From Crotophaga sulcirostris (lineage: Eukaryota; Chordata; Aves; Cuculiformes; Crotophagidae), in the NCBI GenBank assembly GCA_013397455.1, contig VYZB01000754.1, positions 223,826 through 287,825 of the forward strand: a stretch of DNA of 64,000 bases, written 5' to 3'. The position numbers and the translations under genes are program-made. The notes below the pieces were generated by a model. The model was not told where the DNA came from, did not search any database, and worked only from the letters and a program-made list of their open reading frames with translations. Position 1 is the stretch's first letter; the number at the start of each line of letters is the position of its first letter. Positions 49,744 through 62,081 of this stretch are shown here, piece after piece.

Positions 49744-50577
49744 CTGCTATACTGCTACCACTAGAATTCTTCTTTAGTTTAAAATGTTCTGACATCAAAT
49801 TCGATTTGAGTCATGTTTTATCCTCAACTTTTTCCTGTTTTCTGCTCCTCACCTCACAGATTCGAGTTTTCTCTTTTCCATAACCAAACTCAGACTTTCA
49901 CCCCTATCTCTGTAACTGTCGATACATATTCTTATCTGTTTCAACTTAATTTACAAATTCTGTCCAGGCATTCTCTCTTTTCCTTATTTTAAAGCAACCT
50001 TAAAACCATTCAAAGCTCCTTCCAGTATTTCTTCTGTTCTTCTCAACACCACTTCAGTGACCTCTAGCTCCTTCGCTGTCTCTTCCAACAGAATCTGAAT
50101 ATTATCCTCTTCTCATCTGGTTATCTTTCTTTAATCTCTGTGATCAAGTTCTCTCAAAATCTGGTCTTGCTCTCCTACATCTACTTTGTAATTCCTACAT
50201 TAGCATCCACTTTTAACATTTCTTGTCACATATATCCACTTTCTATGTGGATTTTCTAGGTAGATCTTTGCACTCTCATCTCTAGATAATGTCATCTGCA
50301 ACTACAGATTAAGTACTGTCTTTTCTATCACTGAAAACCCATAGAACTTCTATTTCAGTTGCTTCTTCTAGTCATTTTAAAGTGGTGACATACTTGCCAA
50401 ATGGCTTTGTGGGTGTGTAGCAGCCACCTTAAACAGACCTCCTCTTTCTCTTTACATCCTACAGGTTTGGTAGGTACTTTCCTAGAATTTGAACTGCAAC
50501 CTTCTTTTTCTTGAAATGCTCCTCAAACTTTTTGCTGTTGTAGAACAAAAAATATACTGGGAGTTGAGAGGCTTACT
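49744..50577. other. Pyrimidine-rich non-coding stretch
   Basis: This sequence is T- and C-rich on the plus strand (TCTTTTCC and CTCCTTCC runs). No repeat family or gene is recognised. Confidence 0.55.
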
Positions 50578-50830
50578 GAATCATAGCGTAACTTTGAGGT
50601 TGTCTGCTCCAACCTCATGCATAAAACTAGCCATGAAGTCAGACCAGGCTGCTTATGTTTCACTACTTAGATGGGAAGGCTTCCCCTTATGATTAGTCAA
50701 TATTATCCTTATCTTACCTTAGGACTGTTGACCCTCTTCTGTTGTACACATCCCTGACAAAAGCAGCAAAGAAACTTAGAAGAGTATTGACCCATTTTTC
50801 CAGTTTGTTGAGGTTGCTCTGAATGGCGTT
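50578..50830 (-). mobile_element. Old, interrupted CR1 LINE fragment
   Basis: At 50578-50660 GAATCATAGCGTAAC, GTTGTCTGCTCCAACC and GAAGTCAGACCAGGCTGCTTA match an inverted CR1 3' UTR with many substitutions. At 50789-50828 CCCATTTTTCCAGTTTGTTG and GCTCTGAATGGC match an internal CR1 block. The sequence between is not clearly CR1, so this is one decayed copy with internal loss or two separate fragments. Confidence 0.7.
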
Positions 50831-53055
50831 TGTGTGCCAAAACTATGTATAGCTCCACATTTCCTTATTCTTTGCACTGCTCTGTTTATAGTTTTGATCT
50901 AATGACCTTTTGTTTGTACTGTGCTTGCATTTTACCGTGACAGTTTGTTTCTTGAATCAGACTTCTAGTTACTACAACACTTAAATAGTTACAATATAAT
51001 GTAATAGTGTATAATAACCATGATGTTATAAGTGACAAAGAGCACACTACTCGAGCATGTGAAAAATAGTCCTAGAAGTCTGTCAGAAACTGCCAGTTGT
51101 TACCAAAGCAGGTGCAGTCATACTATGCCCATAGTGATTCAGTATACCTATTAATTTTTCATACATGAAACTGTGGTAAACCAGAATAAGGCAAGCTTCT
51201 CATAGAAAAGTTGCTCATTCAGTGATGCTAAAATTTTTTATGAATACACGTTGCTTTTATTAAACTTCTTTATTAGAAGAGTTCAGAGAAAATTAGAAGT
51301 AAATTAATATAAAATTCTAAATTCTTCTATTGCTTAAATGATGTTTTAATTTTTAAATTTCCTTCAAAATTTTTTATTGCAAATGTAAAATAAGCCTTAA
51401 TGAATTGTATATATGCAGTCAGAAAAAGTTTAATTTAGTTTTTAAATATTTTAAATTATTAATTTTCCTAAAATGGAAAATCCTCTTCCACCTGAAATTC
51501 TTTTCCTGCTCCACTGATTTAACATAGGTCTCTTCATGCAGTACCATTTCTGCCTTCTCTCCATCGCCTTAGTATTCATACGGTTATTTTAAATCCACAA
51601 AGCGCTCTCGTAAACTGAACTGAAGGGGTGAGGAGTTTGTAATAAGAGTCTGTGTAACCAAATTGCAGATTTATTCAGCAAACTCTTAAATCAGTCAGTA
51701 CGATTAGAACAAGGAAGGTCTGAGGTACAGAATTTTTTAAAACTCTCCTTTGAAATGATCATTTTTGCTAGCATAGCAAGTATTAAAGTATTTATGGAAA
51801 CAGCTGTGAGACACTGGTTTGCCCAACCGTGAAGGACAGATTCTATCTTCAAGTGTTCAAGAAGAAGGAAAATATAATATGAATTTATGCATAGATTCGC
51901 TGGTGACAGAAATCAAAGGAAATGTTTCCTTATACAGTGACAATTTACTGTGAGAAATAAGCATGAACAGAAAGCTGAGGGTAGATTCTGACACAACTAG
52001 AATGAAAAACATGACTCTCACCTGAATTTATTTCCTTAAATACTTCTAAATAGACAATATTCTTTCTATTTTTATTTTATCAGTGGAGAACAGTGGAGAG
52101 CAATAGCTGTGCTTTTTCCATATGTTTTTGTTTTTGATTAGTACTGTGTGGATGAAAGACCTTACAGTCTCAGATTATTCCTTATTTCTATTTAACAGAT
52201 AGGTATTGACAGCATACCCCTACAATGTACTCCATGAAATAGATTGTATCTGCTTAATGATAGATAATAGAGCTTCTTCAAGCTCTGCGACCCTTCATTT
52301 TAGAAGGATAACACCTTTTATTGAACTGATTTTTTTATTTTTTTCCACCTTATGCTCTCTTTGAAACAAATGTATAAAGCACTGGAAAATGGTACTTCAT
52401 AGAGATTTCTATAAATACAAGGTAATATTAATTTAATTTAAATGCTACCTTTTGAATTTTTCAACCCCCAGTGATGATTAATCACAACTAACTAACCATA
52501 ACCTCTAACACTGCCACAAGAAATTCTTATTTGGACTAGGATTCTAGGGCAAAACTGTAAAGACAGTACCTTCTGTGTAAAAACACCAAATTTACTTAAT
52601 AACTTTGAAGGCATAAGAAATAGTAGAAAAAAAACACAAACAGTCTTCCCGTGCCTCTACTAGGAAATCATCAACACTTCACAGAATTTAAAAAGGAATT
52701 ACATTTTGTTGTGAAAAACCTGTCTGTTTTTTCCACTGTATATGATTTACCCTTTCCTTTAGTTAAAAACCATTACCTTTGCACCTTACTAACAGACAAA
52801 GCAGACAAATCAACTGAAAACCAGTGCCAGAAACAGTAAGGAAATAACAAAGCTAACACTTAGCAAGAAGTCGTGCAAAAATTAAGTGTTCGTACTCCTG
52901 TGATGCCGTATTCCCTTCCTGTGTTAGCATGGCAAATCTGGAAAGGACAAGTTTGCAGTAGGATATAAGATATATACAATTTCTCTTTTTTTTGGTGGAA
53001 GAGCTGAGGATAAAGTTGAGGTGAGTAGATCAGACTAACAATATTATATTAAAAA
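50831..53055. other. Non-coding stretch, no recognised element
   Basis: This is very AT-rich around 51240-51480 (runs of TTTTAAATT type). Elsewhere it is unique sequence with one short plus-strand frame (52651-52839). No support for a gene. Confidence 0.6.
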
Positions 53056-53140
53056 TTTCAGAAGAACAATGAGCTGCAATACACTAAATATTACAACAAA
53101 TATCTCAGATGAACAATGTGCTACGATACATTAAATGCAA
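53056..53140. repeat. Imperfect two-copy 47-bp tandem repeat
   Basis: TTCAGAAGAACAATGAGCTG with CAATACACTAAAT recurs 47 bp later as CTCAGATGAACAATGTGCTA with CGATACATTAAAT. About 80 percent of positions match, so it is an older duplication than the one at 23.6 kb. Confidence 0.75.
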
Positions 53141-54472
53141 TTTTCTAATTCCCATCCTTCACTTTCTCTGCCCAAATAAATGACCTGGTTTTGTCACTAG
53201 TGTAAGGTGTGCCTTTTAGATCATAGTACATGATTTTTTTTACCCCAAGGGTTTCAAGTCACTTCAACGTCATGACTTCTTGCTACTTCCTTTCAGTTTT
53301 CACTGTTGTGCCTATCATTTCTTCCATTTACCTTTGCTGACTATTCTCATAAGTGCTGCTCCTGAACAAACTTCAACATTACTACACAGTGGATGGCAGA
53401 ATTAATTGTTACTAAGGCTTAATTAATCCCTGTTCGCAATGATGAGACAAAATATGCATAAGATGAGACTCATAAATGTAAAAAAGATTAGCGATATAAT
53501 ACCTACAGGATCATAAGAAACATATATAAACAAGTGCATAATATAGAGAGAAATTAAGAAATTCAGCTGTAGAAGTAGTTGCTTCTTGTGAGATCTTATG
53601 CATTGTTCCAGCGTTCCATCACGTACCAAACAGCAGCAAGGAGCAGCTGCTGAAAAGCATTAGAGATACAGAGGTTAAGAAGTTTTTGTGTTATGTCAAT
53701 TTCCAAACTTTATCAACATGATAAGGTGTTCAGTAGAGTGTTTTCTATCAGAAAAAGTAGAACTGGTAAATTTAAAAATCTGCAACATAAATATAATAAT
53801 GAATTTGCTAGCATTAATTTGGGAAACTATTGAAACATTCTGTTTAGACATTCCAATGTTGGCAGTTGTACCTCATATTATATTTGAAGTGATATGATTG
53901 AAACAAAATATTTTTTCCGTACGCCCACGAATACCAAGACAAGGCAAAGGCTTGGAACAGTGCTGTAAAAAACATGTTATTGCACTGGAAGAGCAAAGTT
54001 CATGTGGTGGCAGGTTCAGATGCTACCTTAAACCCATCCAGAATTCTATTATTGTACAGTTCAGAAAATAAATGAAAGCATCTTCTGTTCATCTCCACAG
54101 CTATTGAAGACTGCAGCATCGTGGGACCCACACTCTGCCTCTGGTGATGATTTTTCACTTCCTTTCTTGATTGTTTTCCAGGATCTGGCTTTTTCTCATG
54201 ATGTTAAAGCACCTCTTACTTCTTCTAGTGCTCTGCAGGGTGGAAGCATCCAGCCCAGATACAGTGCTGTAGAACTTCCTCATCTATGTTAAGGCACGCC
54301 TGCTGTCTTCAACTTTTCTGATGGGGTGGGTGCATGGGGTTGCTCCTGGTTCCTTCACTTCCTCTTGTCCCTTTCCAAAAGCACAGGTAAACGCAAGCCT
54401 GTGACACAGTCCAATACATCATGGCTGGAAGTAGCTTGCCCTAGCAGTGCATTAGGACTACAAAGTGCAATA
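53141..54472. other. Non-coding stretch, no recognised element
   Basis: This is unique sequence, more GC-rich from about 54100. A 62-codon plus-strand open frame at 54104-54292 has no recognised product. No repeat before the CR1 copy at 54.47 kb. Confidence 0.55.
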
Positions 54473-55346
54473 TCATAGAATCATAGAATCACAGAATGGT
54501 TTGGGTTGGAAGAGACCGTAAAGTCCATCCAGTCCCACCTCCCTGCCATGGACAGGGACACCTCCCACTGGATCAGAGGACTCAAAGCCCCATCCAACCT
54601 GGTCTTGAACACCTGCTGGGATGGGGCAGCCACAGCTTCCCTGGACAACCTGGGTCAGGGCCTCCCCAGCCTCATTGTGAAGAATTTGTTCCTAATGTCT
54701 ATTCTAAATCTTCTCCCTTCTAATTTAAAGCCATTCCCCCTCATGCTACTGTTCCTTCCCCTTGTAAAAAGTTCCCCCCTAGCTTTTCTGTAGCCCCTTT
54801 CAGTACTGGAAGGTTGCTCTAAGGTCTCCCTGGATGCTTTTCTTCTCCAGGCTGAACAACCTCAACCCTCAGACTGTCCTCACAGCAGAGGGGCTCCAGC
54901 CCTTGGATCAACTCTGTGGCCTCCTCTGGATCTGCTCCAACAGTTCCGTCTCCTTATTACGTTGGTGATTCCAGAACTGGACACAGGACTCCAAGGGGTC
55001 TCACCAGAGCAGAGCAGAGGGGCAGAATCTCTTCCCTCCCCTGCTGCCCACGCTGCTCTGGATGCAGCCCAGGACAGGGTTGGCCTTCTGGACTGTGAGA
55101 ACACACTGCAGGTTCCTGTCGAGCTTCTCATCAATCAGCACCCCAAGTCCTTCTTCTCAGGGCTGCTCTCAATCACATCATCCCCTATCCTGTACTGAAA
55201 CCGTGGGTTACCCCAACCCAGGTGTAGGACCTTGCACCTGGCCGTGTTGAACTTCATAAGGTTCACACAGGTCCACTTCTCCAGCTTGTCCAGGTCCCTC
55301 TGGGTGATATCCCATCCTTCTTGTGTGTCCACTGCCGCACAACTGC
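54473..55346 (-). mobile_element. CR1 LINE, about 870-bp copy with ATTCTATG-type tail
   Basis: The left end is ATCATAGAATCATAGAATCACAGAATGG, the inverted classic CR1 8-bp tail. GGTTTGGGTTGGAAGAGACC and the inverted 3' UTR (GGGCAGCCACAGCTTCCCTGGACAACCTG-like) follow, then inverted ORF2 sequence. On the minus strand, ORF2 blocks such as [39 protein letters not shown] and SPEKKDLGC are readable in the right-hand 300 bp, and other blocks lie in other frames. It is GC-rich against its surroundings, as expected for CR1. The similarity ends near 55346, after the GTGTGTCCACTGCCGCACAA block. This copy belongs to another subfamily than those at 38.6 and 41.6 kb. Confidence 0.95.
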
Positions 55347-56224
55347 CCCACATATGAGGCAGGCTGCAGCCAGGGTCCTGTTCCCCTCCAGGCAGGACAG
55401 ACCCCAGGTGTGCAGTTTGGAGCAATATCCATAGATAATGCAAAGTATTTCCAGTGTGCATTTTTGGTTGTAGCATACATATTTTTCAAGCTCCTTGACA
55501 TTGCTCACTCCTGAATAGAATCATTATGGGTATACCCTGTCCACAATTGCTAAAACCCTTTATTTCCAGTGGTTGCAGAAACTTACTAACTCTCAGAATA
55601 TATTAGAGTGTATGCACTTTGAAAAACTTTATAGAGTTTAATTGCTTCTTTTGATGTCCTATAGCAATGCTATCCCTGAAAATCCTAAACAATGTACTGG
55701 AGGAAATAGTTCATCCTAATAGCAGGAGATGTAATAAACAGACTCCATTATCTGGTAATGACCTTTCTTCCCCAGCTACATTAGTCATCATCAGACTGGT
55801 AGAACTCAGTGAGTCACCAAGGAAATAAATAAAAACTTTATATGATCCAAGCATCCTTTATATTTTACCTGTTTCGTGGGAGTTTCACTATGTCAACCTT
55901 TTGCTTTAAGACAAATAAGTAATAATGATAACAAGTCAGGTTGTTCTATGAAGAACAGCTCAGAAATTCCAACTGCAATTATAAACTGGGAAAACGCTGG
56001 AGAATTCATGAGGCATGCTTACTATATTTACCCAGTTTATTTTCTGTAAAGTCCTTGCTGAGACCATCACATACAAAACTTTCCTGTTCAGGATCAGCAT
56101 TCTCACAAATTTCAATGCCATTTGTTATAATTACCAACTTTGACCAAAAGGAAAACACAAACTACTTCTGCGCTCAGAGACAGAAAGAATTCAGGGTAAG
56201 CTTTATGTTACATCGTTCACCTTT
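55347..56224. other. Non-coding stretch; GC-rich first 90 bp unexplained
   Basis: About 55347-55435 is GC-rich like the adjacent CR1 but does not match the CR1 sequence I would expect next. It may be a rearranged or foreign piece carried with the element, and open minus-strand frames run through the junction. The rest is unique AT-rich DNA, with a 104-codon plus-strand frame at 55941-56255 that I do not recognise. Confidence 0.45.
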
Positions 56225-56660
56225 TCCGTACATACCCAATGCCCTGACTCATTAACGAGTTTGTTGCAGCTGGGAGAGGTTTACAGTAAAGACATTATCA
56301 CCATCTCTGAATTTAATGTTTGTTTGGCCCGACAAGCACAGATTTAGGTAGCGCAAAGTAATGCCGAAGGAGAGACAATCCACTTGCTGGTATTAATATT
56401 GCATTCCTTCTGAAATGATGTTCTGTAACGACGATGCTTTAATATCACTCAGCACTGATAAGTCTCCCATTTTGGCTGTATCTACATTTGAATGCACTGC
56501 TTGGATGCAAGCCCACACTCCTCCGCAAGCCTAGGATGGCTGTCCGGTAGAGGGTGACTTTGGATGTTGCCGAAGTCCAAGAACTCACTGCAGTGTGGAA
56601 AAGCCATACGTGCTGTGACCACCATCACATATTTCAGATACCTGTACGGTGCCATCATGT
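56225..56660. promoter_or_regulatory. CpG-retaining stretch, candidate regulatory element
   Basis: About a dozen CpG dinucleotides lie in roughly 430 bp (for example at 56227, 56255, 56330, 56351, 56364, 56429, 56432, 56523, 56544, 56570, 56609 and 56647). Neighbouring unique DNA has almost none. The first half has stops in all frames and motifs such as TTAATATTGCATTCC; the second half contains a 65-codon minus-strand open frame (56482-56679). Retained CpG suggests constraint or lack of methylation. That is inference, and the density is far below that of a CpG island. Confidence 0.22.
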
Positions 56661-59600
56661 GGCAGGAAAGCACTTCCAAAAGTGTCCACTGTTGTGGTCC
56701 TAACTAATTTCTTGAAGTCTTTCTCCCAGTATGTTTTGGACATAGATTCTGTACATTCCAATAAATATCAGGGTAAGCATCTTTACCAATGTGATAAACC
56801 TTCAAAAGTTTTTGTCTCTCACCTCTGGGTGCACACTGCTTTATTGAGCACTGAGTCACAAACGGGCACCCCCAACTGAGTCAGGCAGAGCAGAAAATAA
56901 GTTAATTAATGAAAGAAATGGGAAATACTGAGAAACAGCTGGAACAATGATCTAGTGTTGGAGTGTTTCTGACTACAGCTACTAGTCTTGCTTGCCTTGG
57001 TTTCCTCCAAGGCAAGAAATGTCTGAGTGAGGCATTCTAGAAGGTACTGCTGGCTTTAGCCTTTTATAAACCATGCTGATTTTTCCTTTTTTTATTCACA
57101 CAAAAAAGAACACTAAGAAATCCACCCTAACTTTCTATGTGACCTGTTCATGTTGATTGCTAGTTTTCTTCAGTAAGCACATCTTATTGCAAAAGAAAAA
57201 CATCAGTGCAATTCTTACTCATATGGAGTCCACATGGACTGAACACTTCATATTATCTTTGGTTCTTTAGCTTCAGTTTGCTTTTCTCTTACTTTCAAGA
57301 TTTATCTCATTGATATTCTTGCCAGATGCCCTCCATTTTTTTGCTTGAGTTGATCATGGTAAGAAATTTTTCAACCTAATAAGAATAGAAAACTCTTTCT
57401 TAATTTCTAAGATTTTCATCTCCATCTAGGTTTCAGATTCTGTTTTACTGGACATTTGTTCTGATCTGTTCTGGAAAACACAGGCCATAACAGCAAACTC
57501 ATGGCTCTTGCTTGACTGGTATGATGCTTCTTAATCAAGTAATAACGTCGAACAAATGTAAAACCTAAGACATATGGACATATCAGAATATCAAATCGAA
57601 AATCCAATATTTCTTCCTCTTGAAGAAACATAACTCTTGAACTACAGATTTGAGGGGAAAATCTCACTTAGAAACCCTTCCTGCTGTGTGTTCTTAGTAT
57701 TTGCTTGAAGGTATCACATTGATATGAACTGAAATGCCATTCTACAAAAAATACCATAACTATTTAAGAATGCAGTTATATTATTAGATATAACATCTAT
57801 TGAAGGCTAAAATAAAGATTAGCATCACAATGGAATAGATTCTTTTATTTAGAGATGAATGAAGAGTTATAAATTTCTTATATATGATGGGAATACAACA
57901 GAATCCTCCTCTCCCCTTCTGTCGTAAAATTTAAGACAGTTTTGTTTGTTTCTTTATGAGCCTTCACCAACACTATTTGATAGTTCAAATACCTTTTTAG
58001 AAACAAACCACTTGCTGCAATATTTCAATGGATTTTCTAGTTGTCCCTTAAACTTCCACTGTTTTGACACAAATGAAAGCATTAAGAGCTTCCAAATAAA
58101 TTTCTGTGACATACAGATATTTAAAATGTAATAATAGACATAAAATCTACAGAGAAAAGCAGACAATCAAAGTAAAAGTATCCTACATGACAATAAATTT
58201 TGTACTGCGACCTATTCAGTGTTCAGTTACGAAGCTGAGCAGTATTACAGCTGGTTGACAATGAGACAAATGCCTTGTTAATTTAGGATTTTATTTACTA
58301 ACAGTTAACAGAATTCAGTAATATATCACTTTAACACTAGCATCCAAAGAACATGTTTTCTATATATACAATTATTATGTTCAATGATATCTCTGATTCT
58401 ACTAGTAGGACTTACTTGTCTTACTTTCCATCAAGGAGACTTTACTTACTATTCTTTTGCTTTGAATAAAATTTATCCATTGCTTGTAGTAGCAATTTTT
58501 AAGTTAGCAACAATTTTGCGGTCCTTACTGAAGGAAATTAAAAAGTCAGGTTGTGGGTTGTTCGTTTTTTTTTTTAAATATGGTGATATCAACATCTCTT
58601 CATGTATTTCAGATGGCAAATTCACATGGACAGCCTTTATTCTGCTGCTTATTAAAAATGCGCACTATAACAATCATAAAACTACTCATCAAAAATCTGA
58701 AGTTTTGATAAAAGAAATTCCTCTGAAAAGTTTGTATAGTATTTCAGCTAGTTCTGGTTCTTTGAAATTAACATGCACTTACTATTCTGTTAGTATATGG
58801 TCTACCAGCTCCACTGCAAGTCAAATACCTCCCAAAGTGCAGAATTTGAGTCTGCCAAACAAAGAAGTATAATTTAAATAAATGCTTGAGACAGAATTCA
58901 TACTATATGTTGGATTCTGAAAATTTGGTCTATATACTCAAAACTTCTCCATGTAATGACCCAGATCTTCATGTCTTTTTGTGCAATAAGAGAAGAGTAT
59001 TGGTGTACTAGACTATGAGACACCTTCTAGATAGAGGAAGAAGATAGGTGCAATGTATTGTCTCTCTGCAGCTTTAAGTTCTGTTGCTTTTATTCTTCCA
59101 TCCTTCCATCTCATTCATTTATATTCCTTCCCATCTGCAAGCCCTTGCTAGTTTTCTCTTCCTTTCTATCCTTTCTAAACATGACCTGTTGAACCTTACC
59201 CTTCAGACTCTTCCTCACACTTTCTAAAGCACTATACTTTAAAATTGAAGAAGGGGAAAAGCAATTTTTCCTAGCTGAGGTTGAATCTGGGTCTCCTTCA
59301 CTCACTAAGAAAACACATTGTTTACAACCTGTGGGTGAATACCACATGAACAGGTGAAAATGGGACTTGGAGGAGTGTGATGAGGGTTTTTATCCATAAT
59401 GCATTCAGCCCAACAGCTATAACCAGCCCTCATAGTATTAGAAAATTGTTAACGATTTTCTAAGACAGGAAAAAGAAAAAGATGGAGGAAAGAGGGCAGT
59501 TACAGTCTAGCACATCTTGAGTCTTATAATGTTCAAGGTTTTTTAAAAAAGATTTTGTTCATCTTTCTTTATCTTTCTTTCTTCACAGACAACAGAGCTC

Positions 59601-60196
59601 ATTTTTTAATAGCAGTAGTGGGCTATTGATAGCATTAACATGATCCCCTTCCAGCGGTTCCTGCACTAACCATCATAGAAAAAGTGGTTGTTAAGTGCTG
59701 TTGGGAACATTCCCTATTTCCATGTATTATTCAGAGCACCCAGAAATAACAGTTTGAGTACCTGTTAAGAGCATTAAGGAAAGAACTTTGCTAATGCTGG
59801 AGACTGCAAGAAAAGATAACCTGTGATTTTCTGTGTTATAATGATTAAGGCAATATCCCAGGCTACAGTACAAGAAAATTAAGAATTTTCAGTATTGTAT
59901 TATCACCATGGAAGAAAGTGTAATTCAGATTATGTATCAAATTCTTCTAAATATTGCACTGAAAACTGTGGGAAAAAGTGATACTGAGCTTATCTGTCAA
60001 ACTAAAAAAAATCAAATCCTGTATGGAACACTAAAGCCCAAATATTTTATTACATTGCCTAAAACACGAAGATAATTTAGAAGCTAATAAAGCATGATTG
60101 ATCTGTAATACTTGAGGTAGAAGTTGCCTACATAAATTTAAAACTTTTTATGTTTTCAACTTCAGCTTCTGCATCCATCAACTGCTCATGCACAAG
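56661..60196. other. Non-coding stretch, no recognised element
   Basis: This is unique AT-rich DNA. The longest plus-strand frame (58384-58872, 162 codons) starts with a hydrophobic run, but the rest is low-information sequence rich in S, T, K, I and L with no recognised domain. It is probably a chance ORF. A very strong minus-strand acceptor-like tract (about 59460-59500) leads into frames that stop or lack a donor. No repeat was seen. Confidence 0.55.
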
Positions 60197-60245
60197 AAGA
60201 ATTCAAAATATCTAACAAAATATTCAAGAATTCAAAATATCTAAC
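60197..60245. repeat. 29-bp direct repeat, two partial copies
   Basis: AAGAATTCAAAATATCTAAC occurs at 60197 and again at 60226, with no mismatch over 20 bases. This is a small local duplication. Confidence 0.85.
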
Positions 60246-60949
60246 ACCCTGTTAATGCATTACTGGATAAAATAGAAACATGCACAATTTATTTACTGAG
60301 AAAAGAAAATATATAACCCGACTATACTACTTCAGGTCAGCTTCCATTGACTGAAAATACCTTAACCAAGTTCAGTTTCACTGTGCTAATGCCATACTAG
60401 CTGTGATTCATCCACAAGAACTACCCAAAAACTCAATTGCAAGGTTGCATTCTTTTTTCACACTTTATCAATGTCTTTTGATGATCGTACTTAACAGCAA
60501 TAATTTTCAGTAGACAACAGGAATAAAACAGTTTTCCCAAGCACAAATCACTGAAAACAGAGTGTGAACTAGTTCCACTGATTCTAAGAGCTACATAGTA
60601 TCCAACCCTTGAGACATATGTTTGGAATTTGAAGTTTTACTCAGAAGTCCAGCTCCTGAAGAAGTATGTCCTTACTGTGGCCTTGATGGACACAGGGAAA
60701 TTTAGAGACCTTATTTCTCCTCATTTGCACTGGTGAACTCAAGTATTCAAATCAATACATCGACACTGCTGTTCTGGTACAGGAGGCGAGAAAAACCCAC
60801 AAACTGTCAACATTTCTCATTCTTTTCTGCTGCTGCATGTCACATTTTCAGAAGTGCTCTATAGCTGTGCATTGACATGAGCGGATGAGGGAGGTTGCCA
60901 AGCCTGGCTTTTGGGAGGAATGCAGAAAAAAGGCACAAGGGGACATAGC

Positions 60950-61231
60950 AAATACAGGCTAGAAGTAAAGGAGGTGCCCAGAGTCCCTGGGGGTAGGTAG
61001 TTGACTGCAGGTACAACCCCTCAAGGGAAGTACTGAGACACCTGGAGTGACCAGGGTCAACAGCTCCATTGTTCTGAGAGCAGATTTAGACCAGGGAGAG
61101 ATCACCAGCCGTGTCATCACTCTCATCACTGCAGTCTTGGAGAAGCCAGACATCACCATGGGAGACCAGAAGAGATCTTCCCTCTCATTTCTACAGCAGA
61201 AGGAAAGGGGATTCTGAGCAGTACAAGCTGT
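60950..61231 (-). other. GC-richer segment with long open frames, possible exon or decayed coding sequence
   Basis: On the minus strand a good acceptor (pyrimidine tract ending CTCTCTACAG) precedes base 61231. One frame then stays open for about 88 codons to a TAG near 60960, passing the residues MVMSGFSKTAVMRVMTRLV. The plus strand is also open over much of the same stretch (about 61005-61215, with residues such as DLDQGEITSRVITLITAVLE), ending in TGA. Only one of the two could be real coding sequence. I recognise neither. The segment is clearly richer in G and C than its flanks, so it may be a decayed gene or old retroelement piece rather than an active exon. Confidence 0.2.
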
Positions 61232-61950
61232 AGAGAGGTTGTCTTTGTCAATGAAGAAAAAGAAAGAAGTGGAATCTCATCTCAAAAACTTTTTACATAA
61301 CAAATTTGACTTCTAGAGACAGATGTTTTAAAACCTGCAGACATTTTAGGGAAATTTTGTTCCATTAACAGAGCACGAAAATAAAGTTAATATAATGCTT
61401 GATTTAAAGATCAATCTTATATTGCCAACAAAGGTATCTGCAGACAGCTATCACACCAGACTACTGGTTTGTGTTTAGATTGTCTATACTAAGACAAGAC
61501 AGTACCTAACAAAGTTGGATTCAGCCCAAATTGCTCATTTTTCTCAGAGTACCAAAAGAAACATTAAAGCGTTAAAAACCCCTGATCAAGTAGTGAATTT
61601 TACTTACTACTTCTAGACTAACAGATGTTAAATTGCAGCTTTATACTTGTTTAGGACTAACAGAATATCTTGTAAAAAATGGACAGTTCTTCAATGAACC
61701 ACTGCTACTAAAACCTTGTTAACCAGGGCTTTCCCACTTGGAAATATTAATGGAGATACCTCTCCATTCAGAAAAAAAGCATGGGTAGATCTATAGTTCA
61801 TTCTTACAGCATTTCTCAGAGATTTGATTTTTATGAAATGTCAATATTTCTCCAGGAGAGAAGGGAAACAAATAAAATCAGACGTATTTTCCCCACAAAA
61901 CTTACAGTTGCCTTTCCTACTAAAACTCTTGTTATCAGTAAATCTGGCTG
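61232..61950. other. Non-coding stretch, no recognised element
   Basis: This is AT-rich unique sequence with no supported feature. Confidence 0.6.
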
Positions 61951-62081
61951 ATTTTTATATTTTTTACATTATTATTTATCTATATTTTTCTATTTATTTA
62001 TTTATTTTTATAGTTTATACATAAATTATATAAATATATTAGATTTTACGTATATATATACATACACACATATATATATTC
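61951..62081. repeat. (TTTA)n and (TA)n low-complexity AT repeat
   Basis: TTTATTTA-type units are followed by ATATAT runs and a short CATACACACATA piece. This is a simple repeat of about 130 bp. Confidence 0.9.

Noticed and set aside
58384..58872. 162-codon plus-strand open frame with a signal-peptide-like start
   Set aside because: After the hydrophobic start it has no recognisable domain. It is a single-exon frame in AT-rich DNA with no promoter or conserved motif, so chance is more likely.
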